From Enchytraeus crypticus (lineage: Eukaryota > Annelida > Clitellata > Enchytraeida > Enchytraeidae), in NCBI GenBank assembly GCA_905160935.1, contig CAJHZI010000649.1, positions 558,001 to 622,000 on the forward strand: a stretch of 64,000 bases of DNA, given 5' to 3'. Numbering within the stretch: position 1 is the stretch's first letter; the number at the start of each line of letters is the position of its first letter. The notes under the pieces are model-generated. The model ran no database searches. It saw only the letters and a list, made by a program, of their open reading frames with translations, and was not told the DNA's origin. The translations under genes and the position numbers were made by a program. Positions 11,901-20,964 of the stretch are shown here, piece by piece.

Positions 11901-13755
11901 ACCTAAATCGGAAAGCAGTACATAGTAAAGCACTGAGAATAAAACATGAAAAGAGACACTGAATAAAATAAAAAATTAATAGATTAATTAACTGCTTATC
12001 TCAATTTGATGACAATTTAATCTACATGTACTTTTTAAATAGAAATACATTTTCTTCCTGAATTTCATAAAAAAAGTTACTAACTAGCGTCAAATTAAGC
12101 ATTTAAATTTAAGAGCATTCTATAGTCAAGGTTAACGGCAGCCTCCTGTTTAGAGAGCACGTCATTCGAACAACTATCGATCCGCTGTTGAATTACGTAG
12201 AGACAAGCTAAAAGCTGGCAAAGCTACATGTATGGTTAACGTCAGTTTCCTCAAGTGGAAAGCAATATCAGTGACGGGCCAGCCATTACAACTAACTAAC
12301 TTAGCTAACGGCTAAGTACATTAAAATATTTTCTTATCAGAAAATACTAACGTATTTTTTGACAATACAAGACGTAATCATTTTAAGCATTTTCTAGTCC
12401 ATTCCACAAATACGTCATTCAAACTTACCTAAATGCCATTTTCCAACGATTCCAGTCACGTAGCCTGCAGTTCTCAAAGCCTCTGCTATGGTAATTTCCC
12501 GATGAGGTAAACCGCCAGAACTGCCCGGGAGCAGAACTGGCAGGTCTTTACCGAACATACCTGATCTTATGGGTAAACGACCTGAGCGAAATATAAACAA
12601 GAAAATTAAAGCAACATTATAATCATCATCATCATCACTCTTCGATTAATCACAGTTTAACTGAACGAAATACAAACAAGAAAATTAAAACAACATTATA
12701 ATCATCATCATCATCACTCTTCGATTAATCACAGTCTGACTAGGGTTGGGATTTTTAAATTTTCCATTCGTCTCAGAAAATTGTGTAGCATTTTTTGGAT
12801 TCTAGGCACACATCAATCGAATGCCCTTTCCGACGATGGTCCAAACAACACTGTAAGAGGTAAGAAAATGTATTTTCTATATTAAATCCTCTTAAACCGA
12901 TTGCTAATAACCAGAAAACCAATAAATATAATCATAGAGTCGGAGCGCCTATCTTCTGCTTTTATATTTTTATTAGCTTCTTAACTAACGAGAGAGCTAG
13001 ATCAGCTAGGAAATAATAATAATTAATTAATACCTTTCATGACTTTAGCGGATTAGTAGCAAATGTCATCTTGCAACATGCTGCATACTGTTATAACACA
13101 GTTATTATCTATCCTTAACCACTCAGCTCGTTACACTGGCTTGGTAACATTTAAAACTGTTTCATATTGAATCACAAAAGTGAGGATCAAATATCACTTA
13201 AGTTAATTTTAAACGAAATGCAGCTAAGAATCACGGAATTCCACACAGACCAACTTGATGAGCGAATTGTCATGATCTGTACAACCTGTAAGCAGGGCAG
13301 CTCTGCTCGGGGTACAGACTGAGGCAGCGCTGTACCACTGTATGTATGATGCTCTGTACTAACCTGTGAGTAAGGCAGCTCTGCTAGGGGTAAAAACTGA
13401 GGCAGCGCTGTACCACTGTGTATATGCTGCTCTGTACTAACCTGTGAGTAAGGCAGCTCTGCTAGGAGGACAGACTGAGGCAGCGCTGTACCACTGTGTG
13501 TATGATGCTCTGTACTAACCTGTGAGTAAGGCAGCTCTGCTAGGGGTACAGACTGAGGCAGCGCTGTACCACTGTGTGAACCTCAATCCCTCTGCCGCCA
13601 TCTGGTCCACTGCTCCGTACTGAAGTCATAGAAATTCAATCAATCAAAGATAAATAAGTAAATCACAATTTAATTCATTAGAGAATGAATATATCAAATA
13701 GTCAATCTCACTGTAAACCTCTCTCTCTCTCTCTCGTTCCCTCTCTCTCTCTTTC

Positions 13756-13815
<60 letters not shown>

Positions 13816-15107
13816 GTGTTCTGCCAAATGTCAGTTCAGTTCGGACGTCCTTGGTATCTATTACTACTCATTCATTATCTCTTTTTATGTTATTCAAGAA
13901 GTGCTCTTTCGACTACATTGTCATCACAAAAGCAATGAAGATCTGATTGCAGCCCTCATTGAAAATGTCTCATTTGAGATAGTTTCTTAGCTAATTGTCG
14001 ATTGTCATATCTCAATTATTGCTTTTAGTCGTCTCTTACGTCAGTCGCAGTATAATCTTCTCAAACTTCAAAGTGTTATATGAGCAAATGTAACAATAAG
14101 TTTACAACTACATTCAACTACTAGCTTATAGGAGAACTCTGCGATTTTCAAAGCAAAAGCTGGTAAAGCTAAGGTTAACGCCAGTTTCCTCTTTCAAAAG
14201 CGATTTCAGTGACACGAAAGTCCAGGATTTGAACCACGCACATATTGATCCGCGGTCGAATATTTTACCGACTCCTCCACTGGTTCTAGCCAGAAAAGTG
14301 CAAAGTGTTGCCTAAAACTAACTTTTAGCGGACCATCAGCACAACAGCCAGTTAAAGGTTGAGTAAACAAACTAAATCATTACGACACAATACTTAGCAT
14401 TCAGATTATAAGGCAGTTATTCCACCACACGTGCTATTAATAACATTAATAACGCAACAAAAATTTGAGTTCTACTATCGTCCATGACAACGTCGTACAT
14501 GTTGTAGTCGTGAATATATTTGACATATAAATAACAAATTAATGTGCGTAATAACAATAATGTAATAATATTAATAACAATAATGTAATAATATTAATAA
14601 CAATAATGTAATTCACATTCAATGTAAATTTTGAAGCAGGGCTCTGTTAAAAAAATTATGCTATTAAATACACAACTATGCTTGAAAAATCTCTTAATAT
14701 ATTGATTGATTGCTTAATCTCTTGATATATTGATTGATTGCTTGCTTAATCTCTTGATGTATTGATTGATTGCTTAATCTCTTGATATAGTGACTGATTA
14801 AATGCTTAATCTCATGATATATTGATTGACTGCTTGTTTAAGCTCTTAATTTTCTGATTGTTTGATTGATTGATTGATTGAGTGATTGATTGGTGGATAA
14901 GATTAGAACCTCTTGTGTAGGATGACCGTAACTCGACAAGTCGCCCCATCCCATATCATCAGCCAGGAATATGACGTAATTTGGTTTTCTGTTACTTTGT
15001 GACGTCACCATAAACGAAGTAGAAATTAGAGCAATCAGTACCGAGGCAGATGTCAAGCATCGTTTAATGGACTCAAAAATACAAAAAAGTATCCGAAATG
15101 GCGTCAT
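5048..15107 (-). CDS. Arylsulfatase (S1 sulfatase family, ARSA / echinoid arylsulfatase-like), seven exons, whole gene
   Basis: Secreted or lysosomal sulfatase expected to hydrolyse sulfate esters. The spliced product is 528 aa from seven exons (15107-14910, 13619-13520, 12581-12429, 11902-11790, 9409-9190, 6541-6377, 5685-5048). Every junction is GT-AG and every phase matches. Residues 1-36 form a signal peptide or signal anchor. Landmarks are metal ligands D50-D51 (LADDMGWGD), the formylglycine signature C90[10 protein letters not shown], GKWHLG at 146-151 (catalytic K147/H149), H246 in CHTP, metal ligands D298-N299 (SDNGPH) and K319 just before [10 protein letters not shown]. Length and motif order are normal for the family. 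The C-terminus is Cys-rich (CCNPPYCMC). Substrate cannot be told from sequence. The introns are loaded with repeats, and the active-site exon is partly duplicated in tandem (separate entries). No clear poly(A) signal was found close downstream of the stop. Other S1 sulfatases are possible, but the [13 protein letters not shown] stretch is most like ARSA. Confidence 0.93.
5686..6376. repeat. Arylsulfatase intron 6: AAT/AAAAT microsatellites and short LINE piece
   Basis: Contains (AAT)n at 5849-5891, (AAAAT)n/(AAT)n at 5991-6037 and the small LINE fragment at 6229-6285. No exon-like sequence was seen. Confidence 0.7.
6229..6285 (+). mobile_element. CR1-like LINE coding fragment
   Basis: CTTGATCTTAGCTCATGTTC, TATTATTTCCACTAAGC matches the [11 protein letters not shown] segment of the LINE at 38585. 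Very short copy in arylsulfatase intron 6. Confidence 0.4.
6377..6541 (-). CDS. Arylsulfatase exon 6 (second metal site)
   Basis: Encodes residues 263-316: [20 protein letters not shown], then a segment with [20 protein letters not shown]298 and N299 of SDNG are the C-terminal metal ligands. Acceptor ATCACAG|GTATA is preceded directly by a long (TA)n tract in place of a pyrimidine tract. Donor AAAG|GTTAGC. Phase 1 in and out. Confidence 0.92.
6547..6715. repeat. (TA)n microsatellite abutting arylsulfatase exon 6 acceptor
   Basis: About 170 bp of nearly pure TA with a few interruptions. It begins 6 bases from the first base of exon 6, so on the gene strand it occupies the polypyrimidine-tract position of the 3' splice site. 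Confidence 0.9.
6889..7932 (-). mobile_element. 5'-truncated non-LTR retrotransposon (CR1/L2-like LINE) reverse transcriptase remnant, in arylsulfatase intron
   Basis: Reverse transcriptase C-terminal half. [17 protein letters not shown] is followed in another frame by [20 protein letters not shown] and LYADDTQVY (the YADD catalytic motif). After a further frame change come [13 protein letters not shown] and the typical tail [20 protein letters not shown] ... [13 protein letters not shown]. Frame changes lie near 7855 and 7370, so the copy is dead. It is cut off at its 5' end by a TA/TG microsatellite near 7935. It lies antisense to nothing: it shares the strand of the host gene, inside intron 5/6. 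Confidence 0.85.
7935..8172. repeat. Compound TA/TG microsatellite
   Basis: Alternating TA tracts and a long (TG)n block (about 8122-8170). It lies between the two LINE fragments in arylsulfatase intron 5. Hydrophobic-tyrosine reading frames across it are artefacts. Confidence 0.9.
8226..8900 (+). mobile_element. LINE 3' end, RTE-like family A, with GA microsatellite tail
   Basis: The three frames of the plus strand together show the C-terminal region of a non-LTR element: [40 protein letters not shown], then [25 protein letters not shown]...[10 protein letters not shown], and an RGRPR-like basic stretch. It has several frame breaks. The 3' end GGACTTGCC.ATAGGC runs straight into (GA)n at 8890. 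The same end recurs at 20210, 23880, 40206 and 50037. Confidence 0.75.
9190..9409 (-). CDS. Arylsulfatase exon 5
   Basis: Encodes residues 189-261 plus the first base of G262. It contains [13 protein letters not shown] and [15 protein letters not shown], whose His (H246) corresponds to the active-site His of ARSA. There is a potential N-glycosylation site in ENST. Acceptor TTTCTAG|AGG (phase 0), donor CGAG|GTTTAG (phase 1). Confidence 0.92.
9656..9685 (-). repeat. Duplicate of the 5' end of arylsulfatase exon 5
   Basis: Thirty bases (CGAATCGGTTGAGACATGTG, CCTCTAGAAA on the plus strand) repeat 9387-9416 with one mismatch. They include the exon-5 acceptor (CTAG) and about the first 23 coding bases. 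The copy lies about 270 bp upstream of the true exon on the gene strand. Confidence 0.8.
9706..9800 (-). repeat. Repeat family C (ATG-tailed interspersed repeat), partial
   Basis: On the plus strand: CATCATCATCGTCATCATCT, TCCCTAGAATCCCAGTTTAG, CGGGATACGAATAGACC. The reverse complement ends in GGGAAGATGATGATG, as in other copies (11148, 12620, 12706, 39905, 57340, 57688). I infer the (ATG)n end to be the 3' tail. Confidence 0.6.
10781..11000 (+). mobile_element. SINE family B copy (about 220 bp)
   Basis: TAGCGTAGGGGTAACTTCAT, GAAATTTTAAATGACAGATC, a B-box-like GTGGTTCGCATCTC, then TCTCGGACATTCACTGGACT and a tail GATCATTTCACTATAATGCG. It aligns over its length with 21511-21730 and, inverted, 58285-58520. 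The B-box-like motif suggests a tRNA-derived head. Confidence 0.7.
11148..11220 (-). repeat. Repeat family C, partial
   Basis: On the plus strand: CATCATCAACATCTTCCCTA, GAATCCCAGTTTAACCAGGG, TTGGGATATGAATAGA. Immediately followed by a SINE family 1 copy. Confidence 0.6.
11245..11373 (+). mobile_element. tRNA-derived SINE family 1
   Basis: Starts GGCTGGAGCCGGTGGCTATG, has a B box GGGGTTCAAATCC at 11298-11311, then CTCGCCCGTCACTGACATCG, a GAGTGAGGAAACTGACGTTA core and an AGCTTTAC end. The same unit is at 60276, 22661, 55769 and 14158. The tRNA-like part makes an internal pol III promoter likely. Confidence 0.8.
11790..11902 (-). CDS. Arylsulfatase exon 4
   Basis: Encodes residues 152-188 ([20 protein letters not shown], then [17 protein letters not shown]). 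The LPHxxGFDYVG stretch is a conserved sulfatase segment. Acceptor GATTTAG|GTATAA, donor AAG|GTTGTA; enters in phase 1 and leaves in phase 0. Confidence 0.9.
12211..12280 (-). mobile_element. SINE family 1 fragment
   Basis: The plus strand shows AAGCTGGCAAAGCTACATG and GGTTAACGTCAGTTTCCTCA then CAGTGACGGGCC. This is the 3' part only, in arylsulfatase intron 3. Confidence 0.6.
12429..12581 (-). CDS. Arylsulfatase exon 3
   Basis: Encodes the rest of G100 through the first base of G151: [20 protein letters not shown], then [20 protein letters not shown] and [16 protein letters not shown] carries the catalytic Lys and His. Acceptor GCTCAG|GTCG and donor TTTAG|GTAAGT; phase 1 at both ends. Confidence 0.92.
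12590..12850 (-). repeat. Local duplication plus repeat family C in arylsulfatase intron 2
   Basis: A roughly 78-bp unit (GAAATATAAACAAGAAAATT ... CATCACTCTTCGATTAATCA) is repeated in tandem at about 12588 and 12665. The second copy runs on into a family C element (TTTCCATTCGTCTCAGAAAA, AATCGAATGCCCTTTCCGAC). Confidence 0.65.
13284..13517 (-). pseudogene. Three extra tandem copies of the arylsulfatase active-site exon 3' part
   Basis: Exactly 78-bp spaced copies begin at 13284, 13362 and 13440, plus the real exon end at 13518. Each unit holds 55 bases of exon (from the Gln/Trp codons through [11 protein letters not shown] to the donor) and 23 bases of intron. The distal copy (13284) keeps CTPSR but has a weaker donor (CAG|GTTGTA). 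The middle copies are changed: the one at 13362 reads SVFTPSR (Cys to Phe) and the one at 13440 reads CPPSR (Thr to Pro). Each copy is preceded by ACACAG or ATACAG, which could serve as a phase-0 acceptor, so use as alternative exons is not excluded. However, such use would drop the 16 residues before the signature. Most likely these are exon fossils inside intron 2. Confidence 0.85.
13520..13619 (-). CDS. Arylsulfatase exon 2 (formylglycine active-site exon)
   Basis: Encodes residues 67-99 plus the first base of G100: [20 protein letters not shown], then [13 protein letters not shown]. The Cys of CTPSR (C90) is the residue the formylglycine-generating enzyme converts. The acceptor is CTTCAG|TAC and the donor ACAG|GTTAGT is close to the metazoan consensus. 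This is the only copy of the four tandem repeats that carries the whole exon, so I take it as the constitutive one. Reading through its donor meets TAG at the next codon. Confidence 0.92.
13722..13814. repeat. (CT)n microsatellite, arylsulfatase intron 1
   Basis: About 90 bp of CT with few interruptions, directly upstream (gene sense) of the active-site exon by about 100 bp. Confidence 0.9.
14158..14292 (-). mobile_element. tRNA-derived SINE family 1 in arylsulfatase intron 1, inverted
   Basis: The plus strand shows AGCTGGTAAAGCTAAGGTTA, ACGCCAGTTTCCTC, GGATTTGAACCACGCACATA and ACCGACTCCTCCACTGGTTC. Slightly diverged. Confidence 0.75.
14690..14892. repeat. Minisatellite, arylsulfatase intron 1
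   Basis: Repeats of about 28-32 bp built on ATTGATTGATTGCTTAATCT, CTTGATAT, four to five copies, grading into (GATT)n next to exon 1. Confidence 0.8.
14910..15107 (-). CDS. Arylsulfatase exon 1 (signal peptide and first metal site)
   Basis: Encodes residues 1-66. The ATG at 15107 opens a hydrophobic leader (core around residues 18-34), followed by [20 protein letters not shown], the universal N-terminal sulfatase motif with two Asp metal ligands. The donor after GAG (CAAGAG|GTTCTA) gives phase 0, matching the acceptor of exon 2 at 13619. Confidence 0.92.
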
Positions 15108-15211
15108 TCTCCTTTCAATTTAAACTCCGTCTACAACAAGTGAAATTTGTTAAAGTCATCGAAACAATGAAGTTTTCAAGCATTTATTTTTTCAGAAAAT
15201 TTATATTATAA

Positions 15212-15440
15212 TCAATCAATCAATCAAAAAGAATTTAACGTCCGGTTCCTTGCCATAAGGCAATGTCATGGATGTCTTATAAAGCTCTAAAGCCAAATGT
15301 ACGTTGATGTCTTCTTCCAGACGACAACAGATAATGTCACGGACGGTACGGCTTGTATTCGAAAGGATAAAAAGCCTCCTCTTCTCTACCTAGCGTGTTA
15401 TTTCATCCCGCAATCCACCAGAGCATAAAATGTAGTAATA
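15212..15440 (-). mobile_element. LINE-like 3' terminus with GATT tail
   Basis: The reverse complement includes ATGACATTGCCTTATGGCAA, GGAACCGGACGTTAAATTC and a (TTGATTGA) tail. It resembles the CR1-like terminus in GGACGTTAAA. The upstream 170 bases have no recognisable coding. Confidence 0.4.
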
Positions 15441-15495
15441 ATAATAATAATAATAGTAATAATAATAGTAATAATAATAAAAATAATAATAAAGG
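15434..15495. repeat. (AAT)n microsatellite
   Basis: TAATAATAATAATAATAATA with a few TAG interruptions. It joins two LINE-like 3' ends that both point into it. Confidence 0.85.
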
Positions 15496-15540
15496 TTTAA
15501 CGTCCGTTTCCTCATACACGGACGATGTCAGGGACGTCGT
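15482..15540 (-). mobile_element. CR1-like LINE 3' terminus
   Basis: The reverse complement reads GACGTCCCTGACATCGTCCG, then GAGGAAACGGACGTTAAACC and (TTATTA)n. This is the same end as 38880-38965. A related end with a (GATT)n tail lies at 15212-15265. Confidence 0.55.
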
Positions 15541-17680
15541 TATATTTTACAGGGACATTATATAAAATACATCACTGTACTATTTGTTTCACAGCTACTT
15601 GCTTCTCAGTATTTATGTTTTTAACCAGTGTACGACTGTTATGCCAGTTGTAAAAAGACGAATTAGCAGACTAATATTTAAACATATAGTAATGCGGTAG
15701 ACGAACTTAACTTGACTGAGATAAACTATTACTAGAGATAAAACTGTTAGCTTAGAAAAAACTACAACTTTAGTTAAAAGCTACTACATGTACTTCAGAT
15801 AAAGGCTACTACTTCAGATAAAAGCTACTAGCTCCGATAAAGCTACTACTTCAGATAAAAGCTACTACTTCTGATAAAAGCTACTACTTCTGATAAAAGC
15901 TACTACTTCTGATAAAAGCTACTACTTCAGATAAAAGCACTACTTCTGATAAAAGCTACTACTTCAGATAAAAGCACTACTTCAGATAAAGCTACTACTT
16001 AAGATAAAAGCTACTAGTTCAGATAAAGCTACTACTTCAGATAAAGCTACTACTTCAGATAAAAGCTACTAGTTCAGATAAAAGCTACTACTTCAGATAA
16101 AAGCACTACTTCAGATAAAAGCACTACTTCAGATAAAAGCTACTACTTCAGATATTCCAAGGATATATTAGTGGCTGGAGAGATCTTGGATTCGAGAGAG
16201 CAACGAAATATCCGAGGTTTGGAAGATGAGCACAAGAAAGATTTGCTCGCTCAACTGACTCGACCAGCAATAATGATTAAGACATGTGGATACTATAAAA
16301 TATTCACTTATACCTCTGCTACTCGTGAATCTAAGCTAGTTTCAAAACTAGAGCTGGATAAGGCATAGATAAGATTGGTCATACGAAGACTAAATTGTCA
16401 ATTACCATGAAAACTTGCAAAGCAGTCTTAAAGACCGAATCTCGTCGTCACACGTCTATTGAATGTGATAACATCCGTCGTGAAATCCATAGCAATGAAA
16501 TCGATCATGTATATCAGATTTACTCTCTAAGTCTGGTATTATTTCACCGAGTCCACGGCGATATGTTGCGAGTTCCCTCAGCCTCATGAACGACCTAATA
16601 GCAATTCAATTAGTAGGCTAATTAATACCCTAATATATGACCCAATTAATAGCCTAATAAACGACCTAATTAATAGCATTATAAACAACCTAATAGCAAA
16701 AGCAAATTAAATAGCTAACGGGCATGCCAACCATCCGAAATTACATTGCATCCCATATTAATTCTGAATATTTAGTTTAGTTTAACTAAGTCTAATAGTA
16801 TTATTATGTCAATTAAGTTTAATATATTATAAGTCAAATAAGTTTAATAAACTTTCATCTATAGTCACCGGTATAGTCATCTATAGGCATATTATTTCAT
16901 TGTATGATGTTTGAGGTTATAGTCTGTCTATGAATAGTTGACTACTGATTCTAGTTATTATTAATTGAATGTCTACGCGTTCAGCTAATAATAAATTGCA
17001 TTACTGCGTAATTAGATATAGCATGGATTTGTACAATGCAGCAGCTGCTGTATAGGCCTACACTTGAGCCGTTGCTAAACTTTGTCACCTCGCGGACCAA
17101 CCGAATTCGGAAAATTATCTTCTATTTAGTCGCGGACCTACGTTTCTATATTACTTAATATTTATTTTTGGGTTATAAGCTTAGCATTTGTTTTAGATGA
17201 TACAAATTAACAATTTATTTCAATTTTTCAGACTTGTTATTGAATATAAATCACTTCTCAGTACTAAAATACACGATTTTAGCGAGGATAAAAAGCATGA
17301 CCGCAAAATACACAAAATAAATTCTTATTGTTCTTATTATTTTAACGATAGCTCTTTTATTTAGTCTATTACTTTTAGAAATATGCATGTAGAATCCATT
17401 GTCTAGGCCTCTAGGGATCTTTGATTGAGCACAAGATAGGTGGTCTATATAAGCCTTTCTCATTGTAATTGGTATGGAGCAGATTGTTCTGATAACTAAT
17501 AGATTGCGTAATGAAGGAGAGGCACGCAATTCTTTGCAGGTAAACTATTCTGGTAGCACAGATTATAATAGAGTGGAACTGTTTCCCAAGTACCGATAGC
17601 GGGCCACCAGCATGTTTAGGACATGTTGTAGGGACAGACTATCGGATGATATCTGCATGGGACTCAGATGCGCGGATTAT
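15541..17680. other. Intergenic sequence, no gene seen
   Basis: Holds the 19-bp minisatellite and a run of CCTAATTAATAG-like repeats around 16600-16700. Short reading frames at 16171-16589 and 17251-17529 show no family motif or splice context, and I do not call them. Confidence 0.6.
15785..16155. repeat. 19-bp minisatellite, about 20 copies
   Basis: Unit AGATAAAAGCTACTACTTC, with 18-bp variants that lose one A or TA. No spacer/repeat alternation, so it is not a CRISPR-like array. Confidence 0.9.
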
Positions 17681-17687
17681 TACTTAT

Positions 17688-18010
17688 TAAGCACAACTAA
17701 CGAAGCACTCACTATTCGTGAAGCACCGGTTAGCGAACCACTATTCGTAAAGAACCGGTTAGCGGCCCATTATTCGTGATGCACTCATTAAGGTACGGAC
17801 TACTATTCATGATGCAATAATTAGCCGATAACTCTTCTTGATGCACTTATTAACGTGCGGACCACTATTCTCGTTGCATTTATCAGCGGACCACTATTCA
17901 TTATGCACTTATTAACGGACCACTATTTTCGATGCACTTATTAACGGACCACTATTTTCGATGCACTTGTTAGCGGACCACTATTCGTGATGCACTTATT
18001 ACTACTATTT
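17688..18010. repeat. About 29-bp minisatellite
   Basis: Unit GCACTTATTAACGGACCACT, ATTTTCGAT, about ten diverged copies; the sharpest are at 17880-18000. Confidence 0.85.
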
Positions 18011-18199
18011 GTGAAGCACTGTAGACACTTACTTGCAGACCAAGAAACACGCTTACCTATCGTGTGCATTCAGCTGGTTTTCAATCGACACTATTTGCGA
18101 TAAAACGCATGTGATCTAACTAGAGAGGAGGCTAATGTCGTAACTGCACTGATTTGAATCCAAATTTATTCTAAGTAATTCAAAAGCGACACAGATGAA

Positions 18200-18640
18200 C
18201 AGATCTAATTAAAAGCTTTTAATAATGTGGATATTATCATAAAACCTATGCTAAGGTTTACTGTATAATAGTTTACATGTAATTTGCACAACAGCTCTAA
18301 TTAAAAGCTTTTTATAGTGTGGCTATTACTGTAAAACCTATGCTATTGTATAATGTATATATGTTACAAGTAATCTACATAATAGCTCTAATTAAAAGCT
18401 TTTTATAATGAAAAAATGTTATTACTGTAAAGCCTATGCTATAGTAGGCCTATAATGTGTGTGCGTTCACAAGTAATTTACATAACAGCTCTAATTAATA
18501 GCTTTTATAATGTAGCTATTACTGTAAAACCTATGCTATAGTATAATGTACATATGTTTACAAGTAATCCACATAATAGCTCTAATTAAAAGCTTTTTAT
18601 AATGTACCCATTATTTGTTGTAAAGCCAATTCTATATGTA
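18200..18640. repeat. About 91-bp satellite, five copies
   Basis: CTCTAATTAAAAGCTTTTTA recurs at about 18204, 18296, 18387, 18490 and 18581, each followed by GGCTATTACTGTAAAACCTA and TGCTATAGTATAATGTA. The spacing is near 91 bp, with one 103-bp unit. Confidence 0.85.
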
Positions 18641-20209
18641 TAAATTTTCAAGTGATCTACACGTAGGTCTACATTATACATATGTGAAGGCTGATACTTG
18701 TGTAGCAGGGCTGATTTGGTTTATCGGCGGCCTATCTAGGAATTCCCGCAAGAAAGCTTCCGTTGAGACTAATACGGAAAATCTGAGTCTGAAAGATTCT
18801 TTATTTTCAGAAAATAACTGATTTCTGGGCTCTCGTTAATACGTTGTTAGTAGTGAAGAGATATTGTATAGATAAATGAGCCTGTAGGCACAGTAGTAGT
18901 TGATTCTCAACCATGCCATTAGGCTCGAATGTTTCATATAGCCTAAAGTCGACTACACATCTTCGTCATTTGTACCCACAGATACGGAAAATAACGAAAA
19001 AAGAGAAACATTAATTTTTTAATTTTATATAAAGGCCTAATGTTTTACTTCGTCATCATATCTACAACAATTAATCATAAAGTGAGTCAATTTAACTACT
19101 CCTATTTCAATAGCAGAATGCTTAAATTAGTTTGTATAAGGTCAGCCGACATTTTGCTAAGTTCTTACTGTAGTTAACGGAAGTCACTGGAGCAAACCTT
19201 AAGTATGCAGGGTTTCTTTTAAGATACAATTGTTTCATCATTTGGTGTAAATTGTTTTCTCCAGGATATGCTAATTTTTATATGCCTTCGGATTTACAAT
19301 AACTTATAAGCTGTGGTCAATTTATCAAATTAGAAATTAGTCATATGAAGGCATTTTAGCAGAGGTGGCGATATAGGGGACTATATTCAATTTAGTTGCA
19401 TAGTTTTCCAAGTAAAAGTGAGGTAGGCTGAATAATTTAAAATATATTAAATCAAATTAAACTAAACTAAATTGAAGATATTTAAATTAAACGAAGTCTG
19501 TACTATGTATTGTTGATGTTATTGCTAAATTCAATGGGCAGCTTGCATGGGTTTACTTTGACAGGGGTCTTAGTACTATTATCAATTGGCCTAGGCTACT
19601 TATGTTACATTTCCGCAGTCAAATACCAAAGCAATATTGTTAAACAAATCACGAATCTTATAAAATTAAGATCTTTACATCGCTTAGGTACCAGGACTCA
19701 AAAGACAATATACATGTATTAACGTATGCTATATAATTAGCAACTGTTCAATAGAATAGAAGTATTTCAATTGACGCTCATTAATTAGACGAAATATAAA
19801 AGTCTAGGCAATAAACAACAACAACAACTCCTGGACATGCTCATTTAAGAATCCTGAGTGTAAAAAGCCTTGATTCGATGACAATAATAAAGTAGCTGTC
19901 GGGCTGCTCGAGATCATCAAGTTAAAAAGTCTCACTAAAGCACTCGACGTGAAAACTTGGTCTAACTACTGAAAGCCTCTGCCAAATGACAGATCACTGA
20001 CGGTTCCTTGATAAAATTTAATATTTGCTATTTTCATTGGAATTTTGCAAACAAACAACAGCCATCAACGACAAAGTCACCTCTTATCATTAGTTTATGC
20101 TCACAAAAATAAAAAAATTACTAATTTGTCGCAAAATAATATTAAAGATTCGGTTTTTAAATTAGCTATCAGACAATTCGAATGTACTTGTACATTAGTG
20201 TAGGCCTAC
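18641..20209. other. Intergenic sequence, nothing recognised
   Basis: AT-rich; short frames only. No repeat family, RNA or coding similarity seen. Confidence 0.5.
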
Positions 20210-20458
20210 TGCCTACTGGCAGGTCCATAGTAAATAAGGCCTAAATTCTTTCCTGTTTTCCGTTTTCCTCATACGAGTAGATATTTAAATCACATATCAT
20301 TCCAAATCTCGGTCTGCTTCTGCTTCTCCTTCGTTACATTCTAACTTCTATGACCTCTTTAAGTAAACTATCTTCCATTAAAATGTGTCCTCTAAAATTC
20401 TTCTTATTTCTGATAGCATTTAGCAATTGTTTTTCTGTACCCACTCTCTATGAAACGT
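20210..20458 (-). mobile_element. LINE family A 3' end
   Basis: On the minus strand this reads RVGTEKQLLNAIRNKKNFRG, then [17 protein letters not shown], the same segment as in the 8226-8900 copy. It ends in the shared GGACCTGCCAGTAGGCAGT terminus, followed by unique sequence. Truncated at its 5' end and decayed. Confidence 0.65.
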
Positions 20459-20585
20459 TTTTCTTTGTAACTTTTTGGGTCTAACTAATCCTTTTCATTC
20501 TTATCCATTTCCATATTTCCAATGCTCCAATTTACCGACATCCCCTCCCCGATGTTCATGTTTCACTTCTTGTACGCGTCATTTA

Positions 20586-20596
20586 TATATACTGTA

Positions 20597-20647
<51 letters not shown>

Positions 20648-20659
20648 GTATATATATAT

Positions 20660-20702
<43 letters not shown>

Positions 20703-20705
20703 TAT
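20586..20705. repeat. (TA)n microsatellite
   Basis: About 120 bp with a central TACATGTATA interruption. Another (TA)n lies at 20906-20962, next to the family C repeat. Confidence 0.9.
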
Positions 20706-20761
20706 ACAAATAGACTGTCTCAAATCCTCTCTGTCATCCACCACACCACCAGCCAAACCCC

Positions 20762-20905
20762 TATTTGAGACTTTTCCATTCGTTTAAATTTTTGTGGCAA
20801 TTTTTGGAGCCTAGGCGCTCACCAACCGAATGCCCTTTCTGACGTTGGTATGGATCTTAGTGCTTTGGTCGCCTTCTACGACACGTGCACTCACCAGTAT
20901 ATGTT
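20762..20905 (-). repeat. Repeat family C
   Basis: CTTTTCCATTCGTTTAAATT, GAGCCTAGGCGCTCACCAAC, CGAATGCCCTTTCTGACGTT and CTTCTACGACACGTGCACTC on the plus strand. Confidence 0.65.
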
Positions 20906-20907
20906 AT

Positions 20908-20964
<57 letters not shown>

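Noticed and set aside
15785-16155. CRISPR-like array
   Set aside because: Units are contiguous with no unique spacers, and the DNA is clearly animal nuclear sequence.
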